Source of the DNA: an uncultured bacterium
GTDB lineage: Bacteria; Bacillota; Clostridia; Lachnospirales; Lachnospiraceae
DNA: 64,000 nt
Assembly: GCA_905215405.1 (NCBI GenBank)
Contig: CAJMQE010000008.1
Coordinates: 1 to 64,000 of the forward strand
Reading direction: 5' to 3'
Part shown: positions 55,474 through 64,000 of the stretch, in pieces
How the letters are laid out: every line of letters starts with the position of its first letter
Numbering within the stretch: position 1 is the first letter of the stretch
The notes under the pieces: model-generated
Databases searched by the model: none
What the model was told of the DNA's origin: nothing
What the model saw: only the letters and a program-made list of their open reading frames with translations
Program-made: the position numbers and the translations under genes

Positions 55474-56823
55474 TCACTGTAATTTCAGGATCTTTTCACA
55501 GTATTCCTGATCGTCTGTTGCATTAATATCTTTTGCATAGACTCTCAGTCGGTAGTTTCCTGCCGGAATAGTAAAGGTATACTTTGTTTTGCCATCATAC
55601 TCTGTGAAAACAACATTGACCTCATCATCCGAGTTATCACTTACCATCTCTTTGATTGACACACGATACTGTGGGCTGACTTCTGAGCCACAGATCGTAT
55701 CATTCATTTCGAAGGAGATCGTATATGTTCCATCTTCATTCTTTGTCTGGTTCACATCTGTTTCCAGATACAGTACACTGTTGGTATCCTTCTTTAACTC
55801 ATCATAATCTTTATAGAAATAGGAGTCTGCATCCAGTGTCCCGTTCTGTGCTTCTGTTATGACCTGACCAAGAATTGTAGAATATGGTTCTGCCAGTTTA
55901 CCACACATATGACCTTCCCAATCACCAAAATCTGTATTGACTCTAGGAAGTACATCATATTTTAACAGGTTAAAATCATAATATTCAATTCCATATTGCT
56001 GTGCCAGTCTAGTAAAGAAAGCTCCAGACTGTTCCGATGCACCTGCCAGCGCCGTGGCTGGAGTGATTGGAGATGTTACGCAGATCAGTCGGATATTATT
56101 CTCTTTACAATAGTTTACGATCTGATCGAAATAGCCAAGTACTTTTGGATCTGCACAACTGTCATTCCACTGTACTCTGGTTATCTTTCCACGGCCTTCA
56201 TGTCCACCATCTTTTCTATAGAAGAATCCCTTGTCCACATATGGACCATTGGCATCCCCTACCTCAGCTGCTGAAATATCATAATCCTGATATTCATCCG
56301 TCTGTTTTGTTGCTACATTTTTCTTGATTCTGCTGTACTGTGCACTGTATCTTGCCCATTCAACAAATGATAAACGAAAATCCTTATTGATCAAATTATC
56401 TCTGAAATACTCCAGTTTTACTGATGATGGTTCCATATAGCTGTAAATAAAAGTATCTGCGAAATCATTATCTCCCAGCTTGAACCAGTATTGATAATCC
56501 AGATCCATAATAACCGTCTTTACATCATTATTTCTGCAACTTTCCTTAAGAAGGTAATAGGAATCTTTGACCTTTTCATTTGGAATACTGATATTAATTG
56601 CATTTGATCCAAACTGTTCATCGATCTTTGCCGGATCAATTGCACTTCGTCCGTGGGAAGCCCCCAGAACGACTGTATCAAAATTCTCCTCTGAATGATT
56701 TAACGTATGTAAGATCACTCTGATATAGCCAGATGGCATGAAAAGGAAATCGCATACGACAAACATCGCTGCACAGAGCAGTAAAAATACGACACATTTG
56801 ATAATACTCTTAAAATTGCGCAT
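55474..56823 (-). CDS. SGNH/GDSL-type hydrolase-like protein paired with MBOAT acyltransferase
   Basis: A 449-residue protein with one N-terminal membrane anchor (about 8-28) and an outer domain. VVLGASHGRSAIDP is the first SGNH block, LICVTSPITPATAL a later strand, and DWEGHMCGKLAEPYS probably holds the Asp/His pair. A beta-rich C-terminal part (about 355-449) follows. It resembles DltD/AlgX-like partners of MBOAT proteins, which finish transfer of acyl groups to extracellular polymers. It overlaps the MBOAT gene upstream by 14 bases, with GGAGG inside that gene. Probable role: O-acetylation of the exported glycan. Confidence 0.78.
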   Translation of the reverse strand: MRNFKSIIKCVVFLLLCAAMFVVCDFLFMPSGYIRVILHTLNHSEENFDTVVLGASHGRSAIDPAKIDEQFGSNAINISIPNEKVKDSYYLLKESCRNNDVKTVIMDLDYQYWFKLGDNDFADTFIYSYMEPSSVKLEYFRDNLINKDFRLSFVEWARYSAQYSRIKKNVATKQTDEYQDYDISAAEVGDANGPYVDKGFFYRKDGGHEGRGKITRVQWNDSCADPKVLGYFDQIVNYCKENNIRLICVTSPITPATALAGASEQSGAFFTRLAQQYGIEYYDFNLLKYDVLPRVNTDFGDWEGHMCGKLAEPYSTILGQVITEAQNGTLDADSYFYKDYDELKKDTNSVLYLETDVNQTKNEDGTYTISFEMNDTICGSEVSPQYRVSIKEMVSDNSDDEVNVVFTEYDGKTKYTFTIPAGNYRLRVYAKDINATDDQEYCEKILKLQ

Positions 56824-58405
56824 AGATAAAACCTCCTACACTGGCAGCTATATTTCCGAACAATGGAATCGACATAACCAATGCTAAATATAATGCCCAA
56901 CGAATTACGATTGGTCTAGCTGCAACAGCTTCTCTTACATCAACATGCATCTCTTTAAGCACACTATCGATAAATATGATCAGGCAGCCAATTCCTAAAA
57001 TAATCATACCTCTCATATCTACACCGAGTTTTAAAAGTGAGCCATTTGTAATGGATGCAAATGTAAAGTTTCTTACAGAGTTTACCATCAAATGAAGTGC
57101 TGTCGTCAGGCTCGCCGCATTATCAAAATACCATCCTATGTTGACCAGGATAAATGTTCTGATGATCTGAACCACCTTCCATGTTCGACAGTTCGGATTG
57201 ATATGTGTAAATGCGAACATCTTTGCATAAACAGGTTCTAGTAATGCACTTACAGCAATAATTACACCATTATACATACCATATACGATAAACTTCCATG
57301 CTGCTCCATGCCATACACCGACGATAAAGAAGATCAAAAGATCTGCAACGCAGACAGGAAGAACTTTACCAATGTTCTTTCCGAATTTTTTCTTCGAGAA
57401 CTTACCAAATTTATTCATAGCTTTGGATAACGAGAACGGATAAAATATGTAATCCTTCATCCAGGTACCAAGTGTAATATGCCATCTTCTCCAGAATTCT
57501 GAGATTGAATGAGAAAAGAACGGCTGTTTGAAGTTCTGGTCAAGTTCAATACCGAAAAGTTCCGCAACACCCATTACGATGTCCATACCACCGGAGAAAT
57601 CTCCATATAACTGTACACAGTAGCCAAGCACACCAAAAATAACTGGAATTCCTTCATATACACCTGGATTATTAAATATTTTATTAGAAATAACTGCTGC
57701 ACGATCTGCGATTACGATCTTTTTAAAGAAGCCCCAGAGGATCAGCTGAAGACCGAACTGGATCTTTCTAAGTTCAAAATGATGTTCCTCGAAGAACTGA
57801 TGTGCAAGTCTGTTATATCTTCCAATAGGTCCCTGCAGGATCTGTGGAAAGAAAGATACGAACAGTCCGAATTTGAAAATATTTCGCTGTGCTTTATATT
57901 TTCCCTGATAAATATCAATCAGATAACTCATGGACTGGAACGTGTAGAATGAGATTCCGAGTGGCAGTAGCAGATTAAATGTTGTAATACTTCTGTCCGC
58001 TCCAAGAATTCTGTTGATCAGAACATTTATATTCTCATATGCAAAATTAAAATACTTCAGAAATGCAAGCATACCAAAGTTCAGAACCAGCACTGCAACT
58101 GTAATTCTTCTTTTACGCTTTTTCATATCTGCTTTTATTTTCTTTTTAGCATCTCTGTCCAGATCTGCTTTGTTCGCTTTCAGGTACTCTTCTGTTTTAG
58201 TCGTTGTATTCTCCAGAAGAATTCCACCAGCATAAGTGCTGACGGTTGTGATCAGAATAAAGAATACGGTATCGATTCCCGAACACAGATAGTAGAAATA
58301 GCTGACAATAAGCAGCCAGATCCACTGCATTTTCTTAGGTATTACATAATATACAATTACGCTAACCAGCAGAAAAGCCAGGAATCCTGGTGATATAAAT
58401 GACAT
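56810..58405 (-). CDS. MBOAT-family O-acyltransferase (AlgI/DltB-like)
   Basis: A 531-residue membrane protein with about 11 hydrophobic segments. The motif LLPLGISFYTFQSMSYLIDI, FWRRWHITLGTWMKDYIFYP and the catalytic His in VGVWHGAAWKF are diagnostic for AlgI-type MBOAT proteins. It passes acyl groups, usually acetyl, across the membrane for transfer to a polysaccharide. GGAGG precedes the ATG at 58405. It is coupled to the SGNH-like gene, so the two form a polymer O-acylation module at the end of the rml operon. Confidence 0.94.
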   Translation of the reverse strand: MSFISPGFLAFLLVSVIVYYVIPKKMQWIWLLIVSYFYYLCSGIDTVFFILITTVSTYAGGILLENTTTKTEEYLKANKADLDRDAKKKIKADMKKRKRRITVAVLVLNFGMLAFLKYFNFAYENINVLINRILGADRSITTFNLLLPLGISFYTFQSMSYLIDIYQGKYKAQRNIFKFGLFVSFFPQILQGPIGRYNRLAHQFFEEHHFELRKIQFGLQLILWGFFKKIVIADRAAVISNKIFNNPGVYEGIPVIFGVLGYCVQLYGDFSGGMDIVMGVAELFGIELDQNFKQPFFSHSISEFWRRWHITLGTWMKDYIFYPFSLSKAMNKFGKFSKKKFGKNIGKVLPVCVADLLIFFIVGVWHGAAWKFIVYGMYNGVIIAVSALLEPVYAKMFAFTHINPNCRTWKVVQIIRTFILVNIGWYFDNAASLTTALHLMVNSVRNFTFASITNGSLLKLGVDMRGMIILGIGCLIIFIDSVLKEMHVDVREAVAARPIVIRWALYLALVMSIPLFGNIAASVGGFIYAQF

Positions 58406-58440
58406 TTTAAACCTCCATTAGAATGATCTTTTTCTATGAT

Positions 58441-59523
58441 CTATAAATTAGCAAATTCCTCAATCAAAGCTTTTCCAAGTGTTTCCGGTCTGTACTTCTT
58501 GATTACTTTCGTACATTCTTCCATATTGACCGGACCGATCTCAAGTAGTGCATCTGAAAGATTCATAATCTGTTTCTCCTGACTACAATTCATATCAAAA
58601 TAATTTGCACAGTCTCCGATCAGTTCTTCAAAAACGCTCAGGTTACCAACCACTACCGGTTTATAAAAATTGATGGCCTCAATGACCGGAATACCAAACC
58701 CTTCCGCCCTTGAAGGAAATACAAATGCATAGCAGTTCTTATATAATTCGTTCTTTTGTTTTGCATCTACATACCCTATATACTCGAGCCCTTCAACTTC
58801 CTTTTGCGTATCAGTCAGTAGCTGTTCAATATCATTTTCCAGCATCTTGCCCGCCAGAACAAGTTTCCTTGTTCCACCTTTTTTTCGATATTCTGCATAT
58901 CCTTTTATCAGCAGATCGACACCTTTTCTCTTCTCCATATTCCCAACATATAGGAAATAATCCTCATCGCCAGGTGTATATGCAGCCGTGTCCATATCGA
59001 CAATAATATATGATATGAAATCCTTTATCTTCTTTGTAATCGGAAATACTCTCTGAGTTTCCTCTTTTGTCTCTTTTGAATTATAGATGATCAGATCCGT
59101 CTGTTTCAACGTTTTGTTCATACAATATTTGAAGTACATACTATATTTCAGACCGAGATATTTTGCATTAGTAACCGGAAACATATCATGAACAGTAATT
59201 ACATATTTTCCAGTATTCCTAAGTCTGACAGGTGCCATAAAATTCACTTCCCAGTACGCATCTGGACGAATCTTATCCAGCTGTGCCTGTACAAAGCGGA
59301 AGTAGGAAAATACTCCAAGACTTCTGTCCACCAGTTTTCCCATCACTTCCAGATGTGCCCCCATCTTCTCCAGATCTTTTACCTGTTCACTTACTGCAAC
59401 GTCTGTTAAAAGGTATATCTCAAATCTTTTGTCTGCAAGCATCTGTCGAATAAAATCATAGGCGTAAATTCCTATTCCACTCGGTTTGCTTCCAAGGCTG
59501 CGGACGTCAACAACTAACTTCAT
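58441..59523 (-). CDS. Family 4 glycosyltransferase
   Basis: A 360-residue GT-B enzyme (MKLVVDVRSLGSKPSGIGIY). The ATG at 59523 is ten bases from GGAG and an ATG at 59529 four bases; the frame to 59562 has no support. VITVHDMFPVTNAKYLGLKY, DLIIYNSKETKEET, YFLYVGNMEKRKGVDLLIKG and PSRAEGFGIPVIEAINFYKP (EX7E) are the main motifs. As the only glycosyltransferase in the rml operon it is a good candidate rhamnosyltransferase, by context only. Confidence 0.85.
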   Translation of the reverse strand: MKLVVDVRSLGSKPSGIGIYAYDFIRQMLADKRFEIYLLTDVAVSEQVKDLEKMGAHLEVMGKLVDRSLGVFSYFRFVQAQLDKIRPDAYWEVNFMAPVRLRNTGKYVITVHDMFPVTNAKYLGLKYSMYFKYCMNKTLKQTDLIIYNSKETKEETQRVFPITKKIKDFISYIIVDMDTAAYTPGDEDYFLYVGNMEKRKGVDLLIKGYAEYRKKGGTRKLVLAGKMLENDIEQLLTDTQKEVEGLEYIGYVDAKQKNELYKNCYAFVFPSRAEGFGIPVIEAINFYKPVVVGNLSVFEELIGDCANYFDMNCSQEKQIMNLSDALLEIGPVNMEECTKVIKKYRPETLGKALIEEFANL

Positions 59524-59577
59524 ATTCATTAATCTCCATTCATTTCCGGTTACCAGTTGCAAATTCTACACATTCAC

Positions 59578-60129
59578 TTATTTTCTAAGAGACGCAATTC
59601 CTGGCCATTTTACATCTTTATCTGAAATGATCAGTTTAGATCTGTCTTCGATTGGCCATTCGATACCAATTTCAGGATCATCCCAAGCAAGACCACCCTC
59701 ATCATTAGGATGATAAAAGTCTGTACATTTATAAGCAAATTCAGCTTCATCACTGAGTACTACAAAACCGTGTGCGAATCCTTCAGAAATATAGAACTGT
59801 TTTTTGTTCTCCGCAGATAATTCTACACCGAACCATTTTCCATATGTCTTTGATCCTTCTCTTAAATCCACTGCGACATCAAATACAGCGCCTCTTACAA
59901 CTCTTACAAGTTTGCCCTGAGGATGGTTGATCTGAAAGTGAAGGCCTCTTAATACATTTTTTGTACTCATAGACTGATTATCCTGTACAAATACCATATC
60001 TAATCCTTCTTCTTTAAAATCATTCTGATTGTATGTTTCCATAAAGTATCCTCTTTTATCACCGAACACTGTTGGTTCAATGACATACAATCCTTCAATA
60101 TCGCATTTTGTAACTGTAATTTTACTCAT
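59578..60129 (-). CDS. rmlC: dTDP-4-dehydrorhamnose 3,5-epimerase
   Basis: A 183-residue cupin-fold enzyme, the third step to dTDP-L-rhamnose. The catalytic His lies in RGLHFQ, with DNQSMSTKNVLRGLHFQ before it; VRVVRGAVFDVAVDLR, FYISEGFAHGFVVLSD and the late Tyr in FAYKCTDFYHP are all present. Normal length. GAGGT precedes the ATG at 60129. It is also called rfbC. Confidence 0.96.
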   Translation of the reverse strand: MSKITVTKCDIEGLYVIEPTVFGDKRGYFMETYNQNDFKEEGLDMVFVQDNQSMSTKNVLRGLHFQINHPQGKLVRVVRGAVFDVAVDLREGSKTYGKWFGVELSAENKKQFYISEGFAHGFVVLSDEAEFAYKCTDFYHPNDEGGLAWDDPEIGIEWPIEDRSKLIISDKDVKWPGIASLRK

Positions 60130-60187
60130 ACAAATATACCTCTGCAGTTTTATCTTCTATATCTCATTAACTGGGATAGCCCATAAA

Positions 60188-60247
60188 CAGATTGAAAGTG
60201 TACACGGGCCGCTGCATATCCTTTTCTCTAAATTTACTTTCAATCTG
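60188..60247. repeat. Twelve-bp inverted repeat between rmlD and rmlC
   Basis: CAGATTGAAAGT (60188-60199) and ACTTTCAATCTG (60236-60247) are perfect arms around a 36-bp loop. The whole lies in the 138-base gap between rmlD and rmlC. No long T-run follows, so it is not a clear terminator. A weak -35-like TTGAAA lies in the minus-strand arm. Confidence 0.5.
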
Positions 60248-60267
60248 ATTGTAACATATATGATCTT

Positions 60268-61131
60268 CTACTGATTATCTGCCTCCATCAGTAACTTTAC
60301 ATATCTTGCTGTTGCATCCTGCCATGTAGGAAGTTTGTGAAATCCTTTTTGAACCAGCTTTTCCTTACTCATTCGACTGTTCTTCGGACGTTTTGCCTTT
60401 ACCGGGAAAGCATCTGAATTGACCGCTGTGACCTCTACCTGATCCATTCCTGCTGCCTGAAAGATTTCACAAGCAAACTCATACCAACTGCACACTCCTT
60501 CATTTGTTGCATGATAGATTCCATAGTGATCGGATTCGATCATATCGACCAGCAGAATGGAAAGGTCCGCTGTATAAGTAGGAGAACCGATCTGATCGCT
60601 GACTACACTGACTTTGCCTCTTTCTTTTCCAAGACGAAGCATCGTCTTAACGAAGTTTCCTCCGTTTATTCCAAACACCCAGCTGATTCTTACAATAAAG
60701 AACTTGTCCACATATTTCTGAAGTGCTGTTTCTCCATCATATTTACTCTGACCATATACATTTAATGGAGCTGTGACTGCATCATCTGGTTCCCATGGTC
60801 TTGTTCCTTCTCCATCAAATACATAATCTGTACTCATGTACATCATTTTGCATCCCAGTTCCTTGCAGACTCTGGCAATATTTTCAGTTCCCTGTGCATT
60901 GACTTTTCTACAAAGTTCAACATCTTCTTCTGCTTTATCCACAGCTGTATAGGCTGCACAGTGGATGACTGCATCTGGTGCAGACTCTGTCAGGACTGTC
61001 TTAACCTTTTCGGCATCTGTAATATCCATTTCCTCAGAGCCAAGTCCAATCGCTGTATGTCCTCTTTTTTCAAGTTCAAGAACTACATCATGTCCTAGCT
61101 GTCCTCTGACACCTGTAACCAATACTTTCAT
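60268..61131 (-). CDS. rmlD: dTDP-4-dehydrorhamnose reductase
   Basis: A 287-residue NAD(P)H enzyme, the last step to dTDP-L-rhamnose. VTGVRGQLGHDVV is the nucleotide site, HCAAYTAVDKAEED and YMSTDYVFDGEG are family blocks, and YGQSKYDGE holds the catalytic Tyr and Lys. YRISW-type FFIVRISWVFG and KRPKNSRMSKEKL are also typical. GGAGG precedes the ATG at 61131. Also called rfbD. Confidence 0.96.
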   Translation of the reverse strand: MKVLVTGVRGQLGHDVVLELEKRGHTAIGLGSEEMDITDAEKVKTVLTESAPDAVIHCAAYTAVDKAEEDVELCRKVNAQGTENIARVCKELGCKMMYMSTDYVFDGEGTRPWEPDDAVTAPLNVYGQSKYDGETALQKYVDKFFIVRISWVFGINGGNFVKTMLRLGKERGKVSVVSDQIGSPTYTADLSILLVDMIESDHYGIYHATNEGVCSWYEFACEIFQAAGMDQVEVTAVNSDAFPVKAKRPKNSRMSKEKLVQKGFHKLPTWQDATARYVKLLMEADNQ

Positions 61132-61190
61132 TGCTATCCTCCATGTATCGATATCCGGTTCTCTTCTCCGGATCTTGTATGTTTCCCAGA

Positions 61191-62213
61191 TTATTTACGA
61201 TTTCCGTACATCTTCTTGTAATAATTCTGATATTCACCACTGATGATATTTTCCCACCAGTCTTTATTATCCAGATACCATTTTACAGTCTTTTTGATGC
61301 CTTCATCAAATGTAGTAGTTGGTAACCAGCCAAGTTCGTTATGAATCTTTGTAGGATCGATCGCATAACGCATATCATGCCCTGGTCTGTCAGTCACATA
61401 AGTGATGAGATCTTCACTCTTATTCAGTTCCTTTAAGATTGTCTTTACGACCTGAAGATTTGTTCTTTCATTGTGACCGCCGATATTATAAACTTCTCCT
61501 ACCTTACCATTGTGAATGATCATGTCAATTGCACGACAGTGGTCTTCTACATATAACCAGTCACGAACATTTTCACCTTTTCCATATACAGGAAGTGGTT
61601 TATCAGCCAGTGCATTTGCAATAATCAATGGAATCAGCTTTTCTGGGAAATGATATGGGCCATAATTATTAGAACATCTTGAAATTGTAACAGGAAGGCC
61701 AAATGTTCTGTGATAAGCCATTACAAGCAGATCTGCACCTGCTTTTGATGATGAATAAGGACTTGATGTATGAAGTGGTGTTTCCTCTGTAAAGAACAGA
61801 TCTGGTCTGTCCAGTGGAAGATCCCCATAAACTTCGTCTGTAGATACCTGATGATATCTTTTGATTCCATATTTTCTGCAGGCATCCAGAAGTACTCCTG
61901 TACCAACAACATTTGTCTGAAGAAAGATTCCTGGATCTGTAATAGAACGGTCAACATGACTTTCCGCTGCAAAGTTCACGATCATATCTGGTTTTTCTTC
62001 TTCAAATAATTTGTATACTGCTTCTCTGTCAGCAATATCAATTTTTGCAAATGTGAAATGTGGATTGTCCATAACAGACTTTAAAGTCTCCATATTTCCT
62101 GCATAAGTCAATTTGTCCAGACATACAATATCATAATCTGGATACTTTCCCATCATATAGTGTACAAAATTACCACCGATAAAACCGGCTCCACCTGTAA
62201 CGATTATCTTCAT
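61191..62213 (-). CDS. rmlB: dTDP-glucose 4,6-dehydratase
   Basis: A 340-residue SDR enzyme from the ATG at 62213, which has GGAGG five bases upstream (an ATG at 62225 would contain that site). [15 protein letters not shown] is the NAD motif, [24 protein letters not shown] and YSSSKAGAD (Tyr/Lys) are catalytic blocks, and [19 protein letters not shown] binds substrate. It makes dTDP-4-keto-6-deoxyglucose, the second step of the L-rhamnose route. Also called rfbB. Confidence 0.97.
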   Translation of the reverse strand: MKIIVTGGAGFIGGNFVHYMMGKYPDYDIVCLDKLTYAGNMETLKSVMDNPHFTFAKIDIADREAVYKLFEEEKPDMIVNFAAESHVDRSITDPGIFLQTNVVGTGVLLDACRKYGIKRYHQVSTDEVYGDLPLDRPDLFFTEETPLHTSSPYSSSKAGADLLVMAYHRTFGLPVTISRCSNNYGPYHFPEKLIPLIIANALADKPLPVYGKGENVRDWLYVEDHCRAIDMIIHNGKVGEVYNIGGHNERTNLQVVKTILKELNKSEDLITYVTDRPGHDMRYAIDPTKIHNELGWLPTTTFDEGIKKTVKWYLDNKDWWENIISGEYQNYYKKMYGNRK

Positions 62214-62370
62214 TTTTTCCTCCATTTCCGTCCATACTTTGCATGAACGCAGGTATCTTTACTGCTACCCCTTATGTATTTTTTATGCATAATTTTATGC
62301 CATTAAATTTTGATTTTAGTACTTCCATTGTAAGATATATGAATCTATATGATATCTATCTATACAATAT

Positions 62371-63249
62371 CTAATATAAGATCTTACCTTCTGCCACTTT
62401 TCTTAAATGCTGTCCATATGGAGACTTTCCATATTTATCAGCGTGTTCCTGCAGCTGATCCTTATTGATCCATTTGTTTCGATATGCAATTTCTTCAATA
62501 GCAGATATCTGGATGCCCTGTCTGTTCTCAATAACCTTGATGAACTCTGTTGCATCTGCAAGTGCATCCATTGTTCCAGTGTCAAGCCATGCATAGCCTC
62601 TACCAAGAGTAACCACATTTAAATTACCTTTTTCCAGATAGATCTTATTCAGATCTGTAATTTCCAGTTCGCCTCTGGCTGATGGTTTTACTTGTTTTGC
62701 ATATTCGCATACATGTTTATCATAAAAGTACAGACCTGTTACACAGTAGTTTGATTTTGGATTCTGTGGTTTCTCTTCAATTGAAACAGCTTTTCCATTT
62801 TCATCAAACTCAACAATACCGAATCGTTCCGGATCATCTACATAATATCCAAATACAGTTGCACCATCTTCTCTAGCTGCTGCCTGTCTTAAATGTTCCC
62901 CAAGACCACTTCCATAGAAAATGTTATCTCCAAGTACCATCGCACAGGAGTCTCCATCAATGAAATCCTCTCCAATGATAAATGCCTGTGCCAGTCCATC
63001 TGGTGATGGCTGTACTTTGTAAGAAAGATTGATTCCAAGTGTTTTTCCATCTCCGAATAACCTTTCAAAGTTCGGTAAGTCCTGTGGTGTTGATATGATC
63101 AGAATATCTCTGATTCCTGCCATCATCAGTACTGATAATGGATAATATATCATTGGTTTGTCGTATACAGGAAGTAACTGTTTACTAGTTACCATCGTTA
63201 ATGGGTAAAGTCTTGTCCCACTTCCTCCTGCAAGTATAATTCCTTTCAT
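62371..63249 (-). CDS. rmlA: Glucose-1-phosphate thymidylyltransferase
   Basis: A 292-residue nucleotidyltransferase, the first step to dTDP-L-rhamnose. [17 protein letters not shown] is the dTTP site, [19 protein letters not shown] and [12 protein letters not shown] are family blocks, and [13 protein letters not shown] and [11 protein letters not shown] complete the fold. Normal length; GGAGG precedes the ATG at 63249. It is the first of the rml genes, 140 bases downstream of the dehydratase gene. I found no convincing promoter in that gap. Also called rfbA. Confidence 0.97.
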   Translation of the reverse strand: MKGIILAGGSGTRLYPLTMVTSKQLLPVYDKPMIYYPLSVLMMAGIRDILIISTPQDLPNFERLFGDGKTLGINLSYKVQPSPDGLAQAFIIGEDFIDGDSCAMVLGDNIFYGSGLGEHLRQAAAREDGATVFGYYVDDPERFGIVEFDENGKAVSIEEKPQNPKSNYCVTGLYFYDKHVCEYAKQVKPSARGELEITDLNKIYLEKGNLNVVTLGRGYAWLDTGTMDALADATEFIKVIENRQGIQISAIEEIAYRNKWINKDQLQEHADKYGKSPYGQHLRKVAEGKILY

Positions 63250-63389
63250 CTCTCGTATCCTCCTGTTTGAACCCTTTATTTTACTATACTATATTTCTAA
63301 TTTATTTAAAACCTTTGTTCGCTGTTTCTTTACCAACATGCTAATTAGATGAGATTCACTTAGCTATATGAAGTTACTGTGATCATCCC

Positions 63390-64000
63390 CTATTGTGGAG
63401 TGTATGTTACCACGATTTCCTTGACCAGCTGTTTGATATGATCTGTTTCATCATATGCGCTCTGCTTCAATGCATCCAGCTTTCCAAAGAATTCTTCTGC
63501 ATCAAATTCAATTGGTTTACCAATGTGGATCAGCTTATTTGCTGTGTTCTGCAGTCCTTCCTCTTTCATAAGAAGTTCTTCATATAATTTTTCACCAGGT
63601 CTTAACCCAGTATACTCAATTTCCATATCAACACCAAGTGTATAACCGGAAAGTCTGATCAGGTTCTTTGCAAGGTCATCGATCTTGACAGGATCACCCA
63701 TATCAAGGACAAAGATTTCTCCGCCCTTTGCATATGCTCCGGCCTGCAGTACCAGTGATACAGCTTCTGGAATTGTCATAAAGTATCTGATGATATCAGG
63801 ATGTGTAACGGTAACCGGTCCACCCGCTTCGATCTGTCTCTTAAACAATGGAATAACACTACCATTACTTCCAAGTACATTACCGAAACGAACTGCAACG
63901 AAATCTGTTTCTGATTTACTGTTATAATACTGTACGATCATTTCACACATTCTCTTTGTCGCGCCCATCAGACTTGTTGGATTAACTGCCTTGTCTGTTG
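63390..64000 (-). CDS. CapD/FlaA1-type nucleotide-sugar 4,6-dehydratase, partial
   Basis: At least 203 residues of the C-terminal part; the frame is open through the window edge, so the gene starts beyond 64,000. [19 protein letters not shown], then [38 protein letters not shown] and [17 protein letters not shown] are typical of the UDP-GlcNAc 4,6-dehydratase/epimerase family; membrane-bound members carry four N-terminal helices. Whether this one is the long membrane form cannot be seen. It probably makes a deoxy amino sugar precursor for the surface glycan. Confidence 0.9.
   Translation of the reverse strand, partial: TDKAVNPTSLMGATKRMCEMIVQYYNSKSETDFVAVRFGNVLGSNGSVIPLFKRQIEAGGPVTVTHPDIIRYFMTIPEAVSLVLQAGAYAKGGEIFVLDMGDPVKIDDLAKNLIRLSGYTLGVDMEIEYTGLRPGEKLYEELLMKEEGLQNTANKLIHIGKPIEFDAEEFFGKLDALKQSAYDETDHIKQLVKEIVVTYTPQ

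Noticed and set aside
62226..62370. Promoter or riboswitch in the gap between rmlA and rmlB
   Set aside because: The gap is AT-rich with only a 6-bp inverted repeat (GCATAA/TTATGC); no convincing -35/-10 pair or known riboswitch fold.

Overview
The window is a very large surface-polysaccharide locus from a low-GC Gram-positive anaerobe, most likely a Clostridia/Lachnospiraceae gut bacterium (Blautia/Dorea/Roseburia type). This placement is an inference from several things: AT-rich DNA, strong GGAGG ribosome sites, T-tract intrinsic terminators, a GH25 lysozyme with lachnospiral-type repeats, and tRNA genes without encoded CCA. Almost everything is on the minus strand, so transcription runs from high to low coordinates. 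I found no insertion sequence, phage gene or CRISPR array.

Region A (1-21,900) is a Wzx/Wzy-type cluster. A good promoter (21,857-21,885) precedes a WbaP-like phosphoglycosyltransferase. A split GT-C-like pair, a Wzy polymerase, three GT4 enzymes, two tandem chain-length (PCP) paralogs and a string of decoration genes follow: LbH acyltransferases, GT2 enzymes, UDP-galactopyranose mutase, a pyruvyltransferase-family protein and an iron-sulfur F420-hydrogenase-beta-like protein. The block closes with the Wzx flippase, an aldo/keto reductase, a frameshifted acyltransferase-3 gene and a terminator (49-88).

Region B (22,000-33,700) begins with a secreted GH25 muramidase with three 95-residue repeats. 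Two glycosyltransferase operons follow (promoters 30,530-30,558 and 33,609-33,637, separated by the terminator at 30,576-30,608) containing GT2, GT4 and GT-C enzymes. A tRNA-Tyr/tRNA-Leu pair with its own promoter and terminator comes next. The only plus-strand protein gene, a GT2-GtrA fusion (34,382-35,584), follows with its own promoter and terminator, and then a curious 18/19-bp tandem repeat (35,711-35,840).

Region C (35,900-55,150) is an ABC-transporter-type cluster. It has Wzm/Wzt, a coiled-coil methyltransferase with a small coiled-coil neighbour, four GT4 enzymes, three tandem paralogous GT-C-like membrane proteins, ManC, Gmd and an Rmd-like reductase (GDP-mannose to probably GDP-D-rhamnose), and a GT87-like enzyme. 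Its main promoter is at 55,116-55,144, with a palindrome just upstream.

Region D (55,300-64,000) holds rmlA, rmlB, rmlD and rmlC (dTDP-L-rhamnose), a GT4, an MBOAT/SGNH pair for probable O-acylation, and, cut by the window edge, a CapD/FlaA1-type nucleotide-sugar dehydratase. The window therefore carries two export routes and precursors for both rhamnose enantiomers.

The most unusual points are these: a pseudo-metallo-beta-lactamase domain on a GT-C-like half protein; tandem PCP proteins ending in BY-kinase-like folds without P-loops; triplicated GT-C-like genes; an 18/19-bp repeat array between convergent genes; and operator-like palindromes at several promoters. All functions are inferred from sequence reading alone; no database search was run.
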